From Flavobacterium sp. BFFFF1 (lineage in GTDB: Bacteria; Bacteroidota; Bacteroidia; Flavobacteriales; Flavobacteriaceae): DNA of 64,000 nt. Below the pieces are notes generated by a model that worked only from the letters and a program-made list of their open reading frames with translations, was not told the DNA's origin and did no database searches. Positions 49,758 to 60,350 of this stretch are shown piece after piece; the stretch's first letter is position 1, and every line of letters begins with the position of its first letter. Position numbers and translations under genes: made by a program. The stretch is from assembly GCF_002256285.1 (NCBI RefSeq), contig NZ_NKJE01000019.1, forward strand, positions 1 through 64,000, read 5' to 3'.

Positions 49758-50756
49758 TTGAATCCTATGAACACAATAACAGCCGCGATTACAGCAGTTG
49801 GGGGCTATGTCCCGGATTTTGTACTGTCTAATAAAGTACTGGAAACCATGGTTGATACCAACGACGAGTGGATCACTTCCAGGACCGGTATTAAAGAAAG
49901 AAGGCTGCTGAAAGGAGAAGGCCTTGGCACTTCTTATCTCGCTATAAAAGCGGCAGAGAACCTTTTCTCCAGAAAAAATATTAATCCGGCGGAGATTGAC
50001 ATGGTGATTGTTGCCACCACCACTGCCGATATGCCTGTGGCTTCTACCGCAGTATATGTTGCCACACAAATTGGTGCCGTAAACGCTTTCGCTTATGATT
50101 TGCAGGCGGCATGTTCCGGTTTTTTATACGGAATGTCAACCGCTGCGGCGTATATCCAGTCCGGACGTTATAAAAAAGTACTGCTGATTGGTGCCGATAA
50201 AATGTCATCGATTATTGATTATACAGACAGGGCCACCTGCATCATCTTTGGGGATGGCGCAGGTGCCGTTTTGTTTGAGCCAAACCATGAAGGCCTTGGA
50301 TTGCAGGATGAATACCTGAGATCAGACGGAATCGGAAGGGAATTCCTTAAGATTGATGCGGGCGGGTCTATCCTCCCTCCATCAAAAGAAACAGTCGAGA
50401 ACAGGCAGCATTATGTTTTCCAGGATGGAAAAACGGTATTTAAGTATGCGGTTTCCGGCATGGCTGATGTCAGTGAGAAAATTATGGAACGCAATGGATT
50501 GTCCAAAGACGACGTGGATTTCCTTGTAGCGCACCAGGCGAATAAACGGATTATTGATGCGACGGCCTCAAGAATGGGTGTCGATGAAGAAAAGGTTTTG
50601 GTCAACATTCACCGCTACGGCAACACGACTTCAGGTACGCTGCCATTGCTGCTGAGTGATTTCGAAGACCGGTTTAAAAAGGGCGATAACCTGATATTTG
50701 CCGCGTTCGGCGGTGGATTTACTTGGGGATCGATTTACCTAAAATGGGCATATTAA
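49758..50756 (+). CDS. fabH: Beta-ketoacyl-ACP synthase III
   Basis: SRTGIKERR; DLQAACSGFLYG; FLVAHQANKRIIDA; GNTTSGTLP. Confidence 0.97.
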   Translation: MNPMNTITAAITAVGGYVPDFVLSNKVLETMVDTNDEWITSRTGIKERRLLKGEGLGTSYLAIKAAENLFSRKNINPAEIDMVIVATTTADMPVASTAVYVATQIGAVNAFAYDLQAACSGFLYGMSTAAAYIQSGRYKKVLLIGADKMSSIIDYTDRATCIIFGDGAGAVLFEPNHEGLGLQDEYLRSDGIGREFLKIDAGGSILPPSKETVENRQHYVFQDGKTVFKYAVSGMADVSEKIMERNGLSKDDVDFLVAHQANKRIIDATASRMGVDEEKVLVNIHRYGNTTSGTLPLLLSDFEDRFKKGDNLIFAAFGGGFTWGSIYLKWAY

Positions 50757-50786
50757 AACAAACGATAAACTAAAACGACTAATATT

Positions 50787-51281
50787 ATGGATTTAAAAGA
50801 AATTCAAAGCCTGATTAAATTTGTGGCCAATTCAGGAGTTGCTGAAGTGAAGCTGGAAATGGATGATGTGAAAATCACAATCAGGACGACTTTGGAAGGC
50901 AATGCACATGAAACCACTTATGTTCAGATGCCTGCACAAAACATGCTGCAACAAGCTGCACCGCAACAACCGTTGCCACAAGCTCCCGCTGCCGCTCCGG
51001 CTCCTGCCGCTGCTGCTCCAGTTGCAGACGAATCTTCAAAATATATTACAATCAAGTCGCCAATCATCGGTACTTTCTACAGAAAACCCGCTCCGGATAA
51101 ACCTATGTTTGTAGAAGTGGGTTCGTCTATTAAAAAAGGAGATGTGCTTTGCGTCATCGAGGCGATGAAACTTTTCAACGAAATCGAATCGGAAGTTTCA
51201 GGTAAAATCGTAAAAATACTGGTAGACGATATGTCGCCCGTTGAATTCGACCAACCTTTATTCTTAGTAGATCCATCTTAA
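50787..51281 (+). CDS. accB: Acetyl-CoA carboxylase biotin carboxyl carrier protein
   Basis: Ala/Pro linker and biotinylation motif [13 protein letters not shown]. Confidence 0.97.
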   Translation: MDLKEIQSLIKFVANSGVAEVKLEMDDVKITIRTTLEGNAHETTYVQMPAQNMLQQAAPQQPLPQAPAAAPAPAAAAPVADESSKYITIKSPIIGTFYRKPAPDKPMFVEVGSSIKKGDVLCVIEAMKLFNEIESEVSGKIVKILVDDMSPVEFDQPLFLVDPS

Positions 51282-51378
51282 TAATTAAGAATTAAAAATT
51301 ATAAATTACGATTAAAGGTGTAATGCCGTCAATTGTAATAATTTGAAATTTAAAATTCCTAATTTAAAATTTATAAAG

Positions 51379-52725
51379 ATGTTTAAAAAAATACTAATAG
51401 CAAATCGTGGTGAGATTGCACTTCGTGTCATCAGGACCTGCAGGGAAATGGGTATCAAGACGGTAGCCGTATATTCTACTGCCGATGCAGAGAGCCTTCA
51501 CGTTAAGTTTGCTGATGAAGCGGTCTGTATCGGGCCTCCTCCAAGCAATTTGTCTTACCTTAAAATGTCCAATATTATCGCTGCGGCAGAAATCACCAAT
51601 GCTGATGCGATCCATCCAGGCTATGGCTTCCTTTCAGAGAATGCCAAATTCTCGAAAATCTGTCAGGAGCACGGTATAAAGTTCATCGGGGCCTCTCCTG
51701 AAATGATTGACCGTATGGGTGATAAGGCTTCCGCCAAATCGACTATGATTGCCGCTGGAGTGCCTTGTGTACCCGGTTCAGTCGGGATTTTGGAATCGTA
51801 TGAGCAGGCTTTGCAACTGGCTAAGGAATTCGGTTTTCCAGTCATGCTAAAGGCTACCGCCGGAGGTGGTGGAAAAGGAATGCGTGCGGTTTGGAAAGAA
51901 GAAGATTTGTTGAAAGCCTGGGAAAGTGCGCGTCAGGAATCTGCTGCGGCTTTCGGGAATGATGGCATGTACCTTGAAAAACTGATTGAAGAGCCAAGGC
52001 ATATTGAGATTCAGGTTGTCGGTGATTCTTATGGAAAAGCCTGCCACCTATCGGAAAGGGATTGTTCTGTCCAAAGAAGGCACCAAAAGCTGACGGAAGA
52101 AACACCATCGCCGTTTATGACCGATGAACTTCGTCTCAAAATGGGTGAAGCGGCTGTAAAAGCGGCAGAATATATTAAATATGAAGGTGCCGGAACGGTA
52201 GAATTCCTTGTGGACAAACACCGCAACTTCTATTTCATGGAAATGAATACGCGTATCCAGGTAGAGCACCCAATTACCGAGCAGGTGATTGATTATGACC
52301 TGATCCGTGAGCAGATCTTAGTAGCTGCTGGTGTGCCGATTTCTGGTAAAAACTATTTACCGCAACTGCACGCCATAGAATGCCGCATCAATGCGGAAGA
52401 TCCTTACAACGATTTCCGTCCTTCTCCGGGTAAGATTACGACCTTACACACGCCTGGAGGACACGGTGTCCGTTTGGACACGCATGTGTATTCCGGCTAT
52501 TCTATCCCACCGAACTATGATTCGATGATCGCGAAGTTAATCACGACGGCGCAAACACGCCAGGAAGCCATCAATAAGATGAAAAGGGCGCTGGATGAAT
52601 TCGTAATTGAAGGCATCAAGACGACAATCCCGTTCCACAGGCAGTTGATGGATGATCCAAGATATGTCGCCGGAGATTATACAACGGCGTTTATGGATAC
52701 TTTTAAAATGAACGATCCAGAATAA
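51379..52725 (+). CDS. accC: Acetyl-CoA carboxylase biotin carboxylase subunit
   Basis: [51 protein letters not shown]. Confidence 0.98.
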   Translation: MFKKILIANRGEIALRVIRTCREMGIKTVAVYSTADAESLHVKFADEAVCIGPPPSNLSYLKMSNIIAAAEITNADAIHPGYGFLSENAKFSKICQEHGIKFIGASPEMIDRMGDKASAKSTMIAAGVPCVPGSVGILESYEQALQLAKEFGFPVMLKATAGGGGKGMRAVWKEEDLLKAWESARQESAAAFGNDGMYLEKLIEEPRHIEIQVVGDSYGKACHLSERDCSVQRRHQKLTEETPSPFMTDELRLKMGEAAVKAAEYIKYEGAGTVEFLVDKHRNFYFMEMNTRIQVEHPITEQVIDYDLIREQILVAAGVPISGKNYLPQLHAIECRINAEDPYNDFRPSPGKITTLHTPGGHGVRLDTHVYSGYSIPPNYDSMIAKLITTAQTRQEAINKMKRALDEFVIEGIKTTIPFHRQLMDDPRYVAGDYTTAFMDTFKMNDPE

Positions 52726-52730
52726 ATAAG

Positions 52731-52757
52731 AAACCCGCTGTAAGGCGGGTTTTTTTA
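52731..52757 (+). terminator. Intrinsic terminator after accC
   Basis: AAACCCGCTGTAAGGCGGGTTTTTTT. Confidence 0.85.
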
Positions 52758-52802
52758 TCGATTCCATTTGTGGATTATTGTATGATTATTGAACTCTTCG
52801 GC

Positions 52803-52944
52803 TAAATCGCTACTGGCCTGAGGGATGGAAGCGGCATCCTTTTTTGAGGCACCCTTCGGCCTCGCTCAGGGTGACAACACCGGCGGTCCGGGCGGCGAAA
52901 AAAAGATATAGCGGACAGCCCGACGCTGTTGCACTAGCGATTTA
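52803..52944 (+). repeat. Dispersed intergenic element, copy B, bounded by 10-bp inverted repeats
   Basis: TAAATCGCTA (52803-52812) and TAGCGATTTA (52935-52944) enclose GCGGCATCCTTTT...GAAAAAAAGATATAGCGGACAGC; nested CACCCT...AGGGTG hairpin at 52850-52873. Confidence 0.65.
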
Positions 52945-53074
52945 TTTTTAGAGAGATCGTTCCGCAACAGGGGCGCGCCCACATTAAAAGCATTCGGTGG
53001 ACAGTAGCAGTTGGCAGTAAAGAAGTCGTCATTACCGTACAAACTGCCTACTGAGACTGAGACTGCCTACTAAC

Positions 53075-54979
53075 TTAAAGCGTCTCTTTTAACCACTTAT
53101 AAAATTCCCGCTGCCATACCATGCCGTTTTGCGGCTTTAACACCCAGTGGTTTTCTTCAGGCAAATACAAGAAACGGCTTTTGATGCCACGAAGCTGTGC
53201 TGCCTGGAATGCTTCCTGCGCCTGGCCGATGGGCACCCGGAAATCCTTACCGCCCTGAATGATCAGAATCGGCTTGTTCCAATTTTGGACAAAATTGGCC
53301 GGATTGAATTCGTTGTAGGTTTTTTGCGCTACGGCATTGTCTTTTTCCCAATACGCACCGCCGAAATCCCAGTTGTTGAAGAACACTTCCTCAGTCGTGC
53401 CGAACATACTTTGGGTATTGAATACGCCGTCGTGCGCGATAAACGTCTTGAAACGGTTGTTGTGGATGCCCGCAAGGTAAAACACAGAGTAACCGCCGTA
53501 GCTCGCGCCTACGCAGCCCAAACGGGACTTGTCAACGTATGGTTCTTTAGCGACATCGTCAATCGCAGCAAGATAGTCTTTCATCACCTGGCCACCCCAG
53601 TCTTTGGAGATTTGCTCATTCCATTCCACACCATGTCCGGGCATGCCGCGGCGGTTTGGCGCGACAACTACATATCCATTGGCGGCCATGAGCTGAAAAT
53701 TCCAGCGGAACGAATAAAATTGCGTCAATGCAGATTGTGGGCCGCCCTGGCAATACAACAGTGTTGGGTATTTTTTAGACGGATCGAAGTTCGGCGGGAG
53801 GATCACCCAAACCAACATTTTTTTGCCATCGGTGGTGGTGACGTATCGTTTTTCCGTTTTGCTTAGGGAGAGTTTCGAATAGACCGCGTCGTTAACATGC
53901 GTCAGTTGTTTCCAGGTTTTCTTCTTCAGGTCAAACGAAAAAATATCTGCAGCATGGTTCATGTCTGTCCTCGTCAGGATGATGTTGTCGCCGGAGAACC
54001 CAACCAAACCTGACACGTCGAAGTTGCCATCGGTTACTTGGTTTACGGTGATTGCGATTTTCGTCAGTCCCGGAAAATTGACTTCGAACAATTGTAATGT
54101 GCCATCAATTGGCGCCTGGAAATACACTTTTTTCCCATCGGGGCTCCAAAGAAAGCTCTCGACAGTACCATCCCAATTCGCAGTAAGGTTTATTTTCATG
54201 CCTTTAAAATCGACGATGATGTCGTTCTTATCGGCTTCATAACCATCGCGTTTCATCTGCAGCCAGCTAAGACTGCCTGAAGGTGAGAATTGCGGTGCAA
54301 CATCATAGCCTAAATTGCCTTCGGTACGGTTGATTGTTTTGCCTGTGGCGAGATTGTATTCGTAGATGTCCGTATTGGTTGAAACGGCGTAGGCTGTTCC
54401 CGATTTCTTCTTGCAGACATACAATATGCTCTTGCCATCCGGCGCCCAGATGTAGTCTTCGTCTCCGCCAAAAGGCTTTTGCGGGGAATCGAACAATTCG
54501 TCCTTCATGATGTCGTAGCCTCCAGCTTCTGCTATTTTGGTTTCCTTATAAAAGACATGGTTGTATTTGCCTTCATTCCAGGTATCCCAATGGCGGTAAT
54601 CGAGGCCGTCGTAAATCTGTACATCCGATTTTTCGAGTTCAGGATAGAAGTCCTTGCCGTGAACGTTTTGCAGTTTCACTTCTTCGCTGTAGATCATATG
54701 TTTTTTATCGGACGAAATGTTCTTGTCGTTTAAAAGTGATTTGTAATCTGTAACTTCTACAGCCGGGCCGCCCGAAACGGGAATACTGTAATATTTCGAA
54801 TTGGATTTATTTTCTTCGACAGATGGGTACGATACTTTGTATATGATGCTTTTGGCGTCCATTGAAATACCGAGTGGCGTCACCCTTCCCAGTTTCCAAA
54901 GGGTTTCCGGTGTCATGACGGATTGTGCAGCGGCAGTTGCGCTCATGATGATCAGCGTTAAGAATAAGATTTTTTTCAT
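53075..54979 (-). CDS. S9 family peptidase (acylaminoacyl/dipeptidyl-peptidase-like), secreted
   Basis: Beta-propeller N-terminus; GCVGASYGGYSVFYLAG nucleophile; QGGKDFRVPIGQ; ENHWV. Confidence 0.93.
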   Translation of the reverse strand: MKKILFLTLIIMSATAAAQSVMTPETLWKLGRVTPLGISMDAKSIIYKVSYPSVEENKSNSKYYSIPVSGGPAVEVTDYKSLLNDKNISSDKKHMIYSEEVKLQNVHGKDFYPELEKSDVQIYDGLDYRHWDTWNEGKYNHVFYKETKIAEAGGYDIMKDELFDSPQKPFGGDEDYIWAPDGKSILYVCKKKSGTAYAVSTNTDIYEYNLATGKTINRTEGNLGYDVAPQFSPSGSLSWLQMKRDGYEADKNDIIVDFKGMKINLTANWDGTVESFLWSPDGKKVYFQAPIDGTLQLFEVNFPGLTKIAITVNQVTDGNFDVSGLVGFSGDNIILTRTDMNHAADIFSFDLKKKTWKQLTHVNDAVYSKLSLSKTEKRYVTTTDGKKMLVWVILPPNFDPSKKYPTLLYCQGGPQSALTQFYSFRWNFQLMAANGYVVVAPNRRGMPGHGVEWNEQISKDWGGQVMKDYLAAIDDVAKEPYVDKSRLGCVGASYGGYSVFYLAGIHNNRFKTFIAHDGVFNTQSMFGTTEEVFFNNWDFGGAYWEKDNAVAQKTYNEFNPANFVQNWNKPILIIQGGKDFRVPIGQAQEAFQAAQLRGIKSRFLYLPEENHWVLKPQNGMVWQREFYKWLKETL

Positions 54980-55020
54980 TTTGAAGTTGTTTTCAGGGTC
55001 TAAAAGTAACGATTTATTCC

Positions 55021-55052
55021 AAAAAAAAAGCCGCCCCGAAGGACAGCCTTTT
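55021..55052 (-). terminator. Intrinsic terminator of the metzincin gene
   Basis: Reverse strand AAGGCTGTCC-TTC-GGGGCGGCTTTTTTTTT. Confidence 0.75.
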
Positions 55053-55070
55053 CATTTTTAACCCAACCTA

Positions 55071-58000
55071 TTATTGTTTTACAAACCTTTTTACAGTTGT
55101 TTTTCCTTCGTTGCTCACTTCAAGCAGGTACGTTCCGGTATTGATGTTAGAAACATTGATCGTCCCGTTCTCAATTTTTCCCTGAGCTACTAGTTGCCCC
55201 AACGTATTGATAACGCGGAAATCTGAGCCTTCTTTTACATTAGAAACATTCAATTGACCGCCTGTAACCGGATTAGGGTACAAGCTCATCGTCACTGATG
55301 GCGCGTCATTCATTTCAATTTCTTTAGCCGTAGAAGTGATGTTTATGGTGTAATCTTCCACCTGCCCATAAGAGAAAGCTTCACAGGCCGTCGGCACACC
55401 ACTGTACTTCATGGAAACCCTCATTCGCGTAGCGCCTAAAGTAGCTGTACCAGGAATGGTAATGCTTCCCGAAGCAGGAGTCGCAGTAGAAGCCGCTTTG
55501 GTAAATACGGTTTCTCCAGCATCTGCAAAATCGCCATCCTGATTGTAATCAATGAAAACTGCATAACCTTCGCTGTAAACAGTGCTGGTCCATGCTGGTG
55601 TAATGGTGATGGTGTAAGCTGTTCCGCGTACGGCACTAGTGGATTGTGCTGTAAAATTCTCATATCCGGCAGTACCTGTAGAGGTGTTACTGATCGTGCC
55701 AAACACCACTTTGCCAATTTTCTCGTCTGCAGTACTGTTCCCCTGTGAGGTACAATATGTGACTGTTCCTGCCAGTGTCGTTACACTGACAGTATTGCTC
55801 GCAGCAGAAACGTTTCCTGCGGCATCTTTGGCTTTAACCGAGAATGTATAGGCTGTTGCAGCAGTAAGTCCGGTAACGGCATAAGACGTTGTGGCTACAG
55901 TGGCTTTTAATGTGGCACCCTGATACACGTCATACCCTGTTACACCCACATTATCTGTGGAAGCGGTCCAACTTAAGTTTGTAGCGGTTTGTGTCGTGCC
56001 TGAAGCGGTCAAGGTTGTTGGCGCTGTTGGTGCTGCAGTATCGGCTGAACCTGCCTGTATGTTTACAGTATAATCTTCAACTTGTCCATAAGAGAATGCC
56101 TCGCATGAAGTTGGGACTGCATTATATTTCATCGATACCCTCATTCTGGTGGCGCCCAAAGTTGCAGTAGCAGGCACTGTAAACGATCCGCTAACCGGCG
56201 TCGTAGTTGATGCTGCCAGGGTCCAAACCTGTTCTCCTGCATCAGCAAAGTCACCGTCTTTGTTATAATCGATCCACACACCATACCCTTCAGGATAAGC
56301 AGTGCTTGTCCATGTCGGCGTTACTGTAATGGTGTAGGCTGTATTTTGAGAAAGATTCGTTGAAACTGCTGTAAAATCAGTATAACCTGTTCCGCCAGTT
56401 GAAGCGTTGTTGATGGTCCCCAGCTGCACGCGTCCGATTAACTCGTCGGCCACGCTGCCGCCTTGTGAAGCACAATATGAAATTACAATCGCAGATGTTG
56501 TTACGTTAACCGTATTGCTTGCAGTCGAAACATTCCCTGCGGCGTCTTTAGCAACCACATAGAAAGAATAAGCTGTTGAAGCGGTCAATCCGGTTACGGC
56601 ATAAGTTGTCGTTGTGACAGATGCTTTAAAAACACCTCCTTGATACACATCATAACCTGTTACACCAACATTATCCGTAGAAGCAGTCCAGGAAAGGTTT
56701 GTCGTTGTTGCGGTTGTTCCTGATGCAACAAGCGATGTGGGTGCAGAAGGCGCCGTGGTATCGGTTACAGGTGCTAAAGTAGTTACATTCGCCGTATTAC
56801 TTACTGCAGAAACATTTCCGGCAGCATCTTTGGCTTTCACGGTAAATGCATACGCAGTTGAAGCGGTTAATCCAGTTACAGCATAAGAAGTAGTGGTTAC
56901 AGAAGCTTTCAATACGCCATTCTGATACACATCATAACCGGTTACTGCAACGTTATCCGTAGATGCAGTCCAGGAAAGATTAGTCGTGGTCTGTGTGGTT
57001 CCTGATGCAGCCAATGCGGTTGGCGCAGTTGGTGCAGTGGTATCAGTTGAACCAGCAGTTATGGTAAAGTTTGTATTCGATACATCAAAGAATATGTGGT
57101 TCGTTCCTTTGATCATGATCCTGTTTGTCGTGCCCGGAGTGTTTGGAATCGTAACAGCCTGTGTGCCGTCGTTTGGTGTAGCAGCCAACAATGTGCTAAA
57201 AGTACTTCCGCCATCTGTAGACAATAAGATGTCAACATTTGCACAGTTTACCCCATTAGCGGTTGTTCCTGCAACAGACCATGTAACGGTTTGCGAAGAA
57301 TTTCCGGCATATGAAACCGCGGTATTTGGTACCGTAACAGCAAATGGTCCGGCAGTTGCATTAACCGTAACAATCATGTCATCACTATTGTTTCCGGACC
57401 CTCCTGCCCTATTGTCACGGACAGTCAGCCTGAAGTTTTGTGTTCTTGCCACAGACGACAGCGCTTCCACGGTCAATTCGCTTCCGGCAGTGGTTGTAGC
57501 ACCGGTTAAGACGGAAGACATTTTTGGGAAGTAACGCACATTGGATGTTGTTGGGTTGTATGAACGGTAGTTTACGCCGCTCGTCTTAGTAGCATTGGGC
57601 GCAGTAGCATTCGTTTGTGAATCAAACTGTTCCCAGCAATAGGTCAAAGCATCGCCATTGGCATCAGTTGCGGAACCTGTAAGCATGAAAGGCGTGCTTT
57701 TAGGAATCGTATAGTCCAATCCGGCGTTAACCACTGGAATTGCATTTCCAGTCGCGGTATTCACCGAACATGTTTTTGCCTTAATGTTGTTAGTAACCTG
57801 TTGGATACTTACCGCATGAAAATACGGGTCAGAATGCGGCTGGATATCCAGCGTCGTAATGCCCGCATAGCCCATAATAGTAGAACCACTTCCAGGCTCC
57901 ATTTGGACACCTGTTCCTTCATTGCTGTGTGTAAAGGTATGGTTGGCGCCAAACTGGTGGCCCATTTCGTGTGCTACATAATCTACATCAAAGTTGTCCC

Positions 58001-59015
58001 CGGACGGAATTCCATCTGCCGGCGACGTAAATCCACTTCCTTTTCCGAGCGGCACAGAAGCCGTCGGGTTAGTACAAACGCATCCAATACATCCTGCATT
58101 TCCTCCGCCACCGGATGCACCAAATAAGTGTCCGATATCATAGTTGGCATTGCCAATATTGTTCGTCAATGCAGTCTGTAATTCCTGGTTCCATGCGCCT
58201 CCCGACCCTGCAGTAGCAGCAGAATAAGGGTCTGTAGAAGCGCTGGTATAAATTACGGTATCGGTATTTGCAATCAACACCATTCTTGCTGAAAAATCCT
58301 TTTCGAAAATACCGTTGACACGTGTCATCGTGTTGTTAATGGCTGCCAAAGCCAATGCTTTTGTTCCGCCGAAATAGGCAGTATATTCTCCTGTTACTGA
58401 CATTGCGAGACGGAACGTCCTCAAAAGTGCATCGTCGGCATTAGGTCTTAAGGCTGAAGGTGATGCCATGTCTTTCGATACCTTATCGATCAGCCGGCAC
58501 TCAAACTTTGTCAGCGAGGCGATTTTGTCTGATTTGCGATAAACCGCATACGAACTTAAGTCTTTTGTATACGGCTCAATAAAGGTCGCAGATTTATCCG
58601 CGTAAAGCACCATACTCTCAAACCCCAGTGGAGAGATACTGAAATAGGCCGTCGTGGAAGAATCCGTCATGCTGATCCCGATATAGGATTTAATGTCAGG
58701 ATATTTTGCCTCCAGCGCAGGATCCATGTTGGAATTCAGGAAGACCTTAAATTGCTCCATCTTCCCATTGGCATCGGGAATGGCAATCAGGACTCCGGAC
58801 TGGTTGCCGGCTTTTCTCGCTACAGCACCAGATAAAGAATTTTTTAATCGGTTTACATCTAGCGAAAACAACCTGGGATTAATCAGGTTTGTCTTGTTTT
58901 CAGCGATAACCGCATCAGCTTTCCGAATTGTGTTTTCCCAGACATTCTGACCTGACTGTGCAAACGAAAAACTGGAGATTGCCAGAAAAGCAATCGAGAG
59001 TAGTTTGTTTTTCAT
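55071..59015 (-). CDS. Secreted reprolysin-like (M12B-type) metallopeptidase with Fn3, GEVED and T9SS type A sorting domains
   Basis: VAHEMGHQFGANHTF zinc motif; three Fn3-like repeats (LSWTASTDNVxVTGYDVYQ); two GEVED-type domains (VWIDYNKDGDFADAGEQV, VFIDYNQDGDFADAGETV); C-terminal SLYPNPVTGGQLNVSN...GTYLLEVSNEGKTTVKRFVKQ. Confidence 0.93.
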   Translation of the reverse strand: MKNKLLSIAFLAISSFSFAQSGQNVWENTIRKADAVIAENKTNLINPRLFSLDVNRLKNSLSGAVARKAGNQSGVLIAIPDANGKMEQFKVFLNSNMDPALEAKYPDIKSYIGISMTDSSTTAYFSISPLGFESMVLYADKSATFIEPYTKDLSSYAVYRKSDKIASLTKFECRLIDKVSKDMASPSALRPNADDALLRTFRLAMSVTGEYTAYFGGTKALALAAINNTMTRVNGIFEKDFSARMVLIANTDTVIYTSASTDPYSAATAGSGGAWNQELQTALTNNIGNANYDIGHLFGASGGGGNAGCIGCVCTNPTASVPLGKGSGFTSPADGIPSGDNFDVDYVAHEMGHQFGANHTFTHSNEGTGVQMEPGSGSTIMGYAGITTLDIQPHSDPYFHAVSIQQVTNNIKAKTCSVNTATGNAIPVVNAGLDYTIPKSTPFMLTGSATDANGDALTYCWEQFDSQTNATAPNATKTSGVNYRSYNPTTSNVRYFPKMSSVLTGATTTAGSELTVEALSSVARTQNFRLTVRDNRAGGSGNNSDDMIVTVNATAGPFAVTVPNTAVSYAGNSSQTVTWSVAGTTANGVNCANVDILLSTDGGSTFSTLLAATPNDGTQAVTIPNTPGTTNRIMIKGTNHIFFDVSNTNFTITAGSTDTTAPTAPTALAASGTTQTTTNLSWTASTDNVAVTGYDVYQNGVLKASVTTTSYAVTGLTASTAYAFTVKAKDAAGNVSAVSNTANVTTLAPVTDTTAPSAPTSLVASGTTATTTNLSWTASTDNVGVTGYDVYQGGVFKASVTTTTYAVTGLTASTAYSFYVVAKDAAGNVSTASNTVNVTTSAIVISYCASQGGSVADELIGRVQLGTINNASTGGTGYTDFTAVSTNLSQNTAYTITVTPTWTSTAYPEGYGVWIDYNKDGDFADAGEQVWTLAASTTTPVSGSFTVPATATLGATRMRVSMKYNAVPTSCEAFSYGQVEDYTVNIQAGSADTAAPTAPTTLTASGTTQTATNLSWTASTDNVGVTGYDVYQGATLKATVATTSYAVTGLTAATAYTFSVKAKDAAGNVSAASNTVSVTTLAGTVTYCTSQGNSTADEKIGKVVFGTISNTSTGTAGYENFTAQSTSAVRGTAYTITITPAWTSTVYSEGYAVFIDYNQDGDFADAGETVFTKAASTATPASGSITIPGTATLGATRMRVSMKYSGVPTACEAFSYGQVEDYTINITSTAKEIEMNDAPSVTMSLYPNPVTGGQLNVSNVKEGSDFRVINTLGQLVAQGKIENGTINVSNINTGTYLLEVSNEGKTTVKRFVKQ

Positions 59016-59234
59016 AAATATTTTAGTTTAGGTTTGGGGTATTAGTAAAAATTTAACAACCCAAATATAAAATATTAAACCATTCTCGAGACAAATTTTA
59101 TAACAAAATTTTCAACAAACGTTACTAATTTAACAATTGTGCCGTGTCTATTGGTTTTTACAATGTTATTTTTTACCTGCATTTGTTTTTATACCGAAAG
59201 CAAAAAAGCTATTTTTATAAAAATTTTCACCCTT

Positions 59235-60347
59235 ATGGATTTAAGCTTCTGGGAGCGCAGCACTTGGTTTGGCGAAGTGGATTATACCATCGTCGGCAGC
59301 GGCATTGTTGGACTTCATGCCGCATTGAGGCTGCGGGAACGCTTTCCCGAATCCAAAATTCTAATTTTAGAGAAGGGTATGCTTCCACAGGGTGCAAGTA
59401 CAAAAAACGCCGGATTTGCCTGTTTCGGCAGCCTTTCGGAAATCATTGATGACCTCAAGATACACACGGAAGAAGAAGTCGTCAGCCTAATTCAAAAAAG
59501 ATGGTGCGGTTTACAATTGCTCCGTAAAAGGCTGGGCGACTCCATTATCGACTTCAGGCCTTTTGGAGGGTATGAACTGTTTTTAAAGGATGATGACACT
59601 AGCTTCAATGAAGCACAAACCCGTATGCCTTTTATAAATGAAATTTTGAAACCCATTTTCAAGTCGGCCGTTTTTACAAAGGAAGTCGATCGCTTCGGAT
59701 TCCGGCAAACCAATGCGTATTTGTTCTTCAATCCATATGAGGCGCAGCTTGACACTGGAAAAATGATGCAGGCTTTATTAAGAGCAGCTATTGCTGAAAA
59801 TATTCTCATCCTGAACCAGCAAACCGTAACCTCTTATCATGAATCTTCTGGAGGTGTTGAAGTCACATTGGGAGATTTCAGCTTTCGCACCAAAAAATTG
59901 TTGTTCGCCACAAACGGATTCGCGTCCGAAATTACCGAAGGCGCCGTGAAACCTGCGCGCGCACAGGTTCTTATTACCAAGCCGATTCCAGGCCTGGATA
60001 TCCGCGGCACATTCCACCTGGACAAAGGATATTACTATTTCAGGAACATCGGCGAACGCATATTGCTGGGAGGCGGAAGAAACCTCGACTTTGAAGGTGA
60101 AACCACGACCGAATTTGGCCTGACGGAAAAAATACAAAACCGGCTGGAGCAATTATTAAAAGAAGTAATTTTGCCTGGGCACGATTTTGAGATTGAACAC
60201 CGCTGGAGCGGCATTATGGGAATGGGATCCAGTAAAACCCCTATTGTTTCCCAACTGTCAGAACACGTTTACTGCGGCGTCCGTATGGGCGGCATGGGCG
60301 TGGCAATCGGCAGCCTCATTGGAACAGAATTAGCAGACCTGGTATAA
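59235..60347 (+). CDS. NAD(P)/FAD-dependent oxidoreductase (DAO family)
   Basis: YTIVGSGIVGLHAALRLRERFPESKILILEKG dinucleotide fold. MDLSFWERS start preferred over the track start at 59139. Confidence 0.88.
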   Translation: MDLSFWERSTWFGEVDYTIVGSGIVGLHAALRLRERFPESKILILEKGMLPQGASTKNAGFACFGSLSEIIDDLKIHTEEEVVSLIQKRWCGLQLLRKRLGDSIIDFRPFGGYELFLKDDDTSFNEAQTRMPFINEILKPIFKSAVFTKEVDRFGFRQTNAYLFFNPYEAQLDTGKMMQALLRAAIAENILILNQQTVTSYHESSGGVEVTLGDFSFRTKKLLFATNGFASEITEGAVKPARAQVLITKPIPGLDIRGTFHLDKGYYYFRNIGERILLGGGRNLDFEGETTTEFGLTEKIQNRLEQLLKEVILPGHDFEIEHRWSGIMGMGSSKTPIVSQLSEHVYCGVRMGGMGVAIGSLIGTELADLV

Positions 60348-60350
60348 TAC

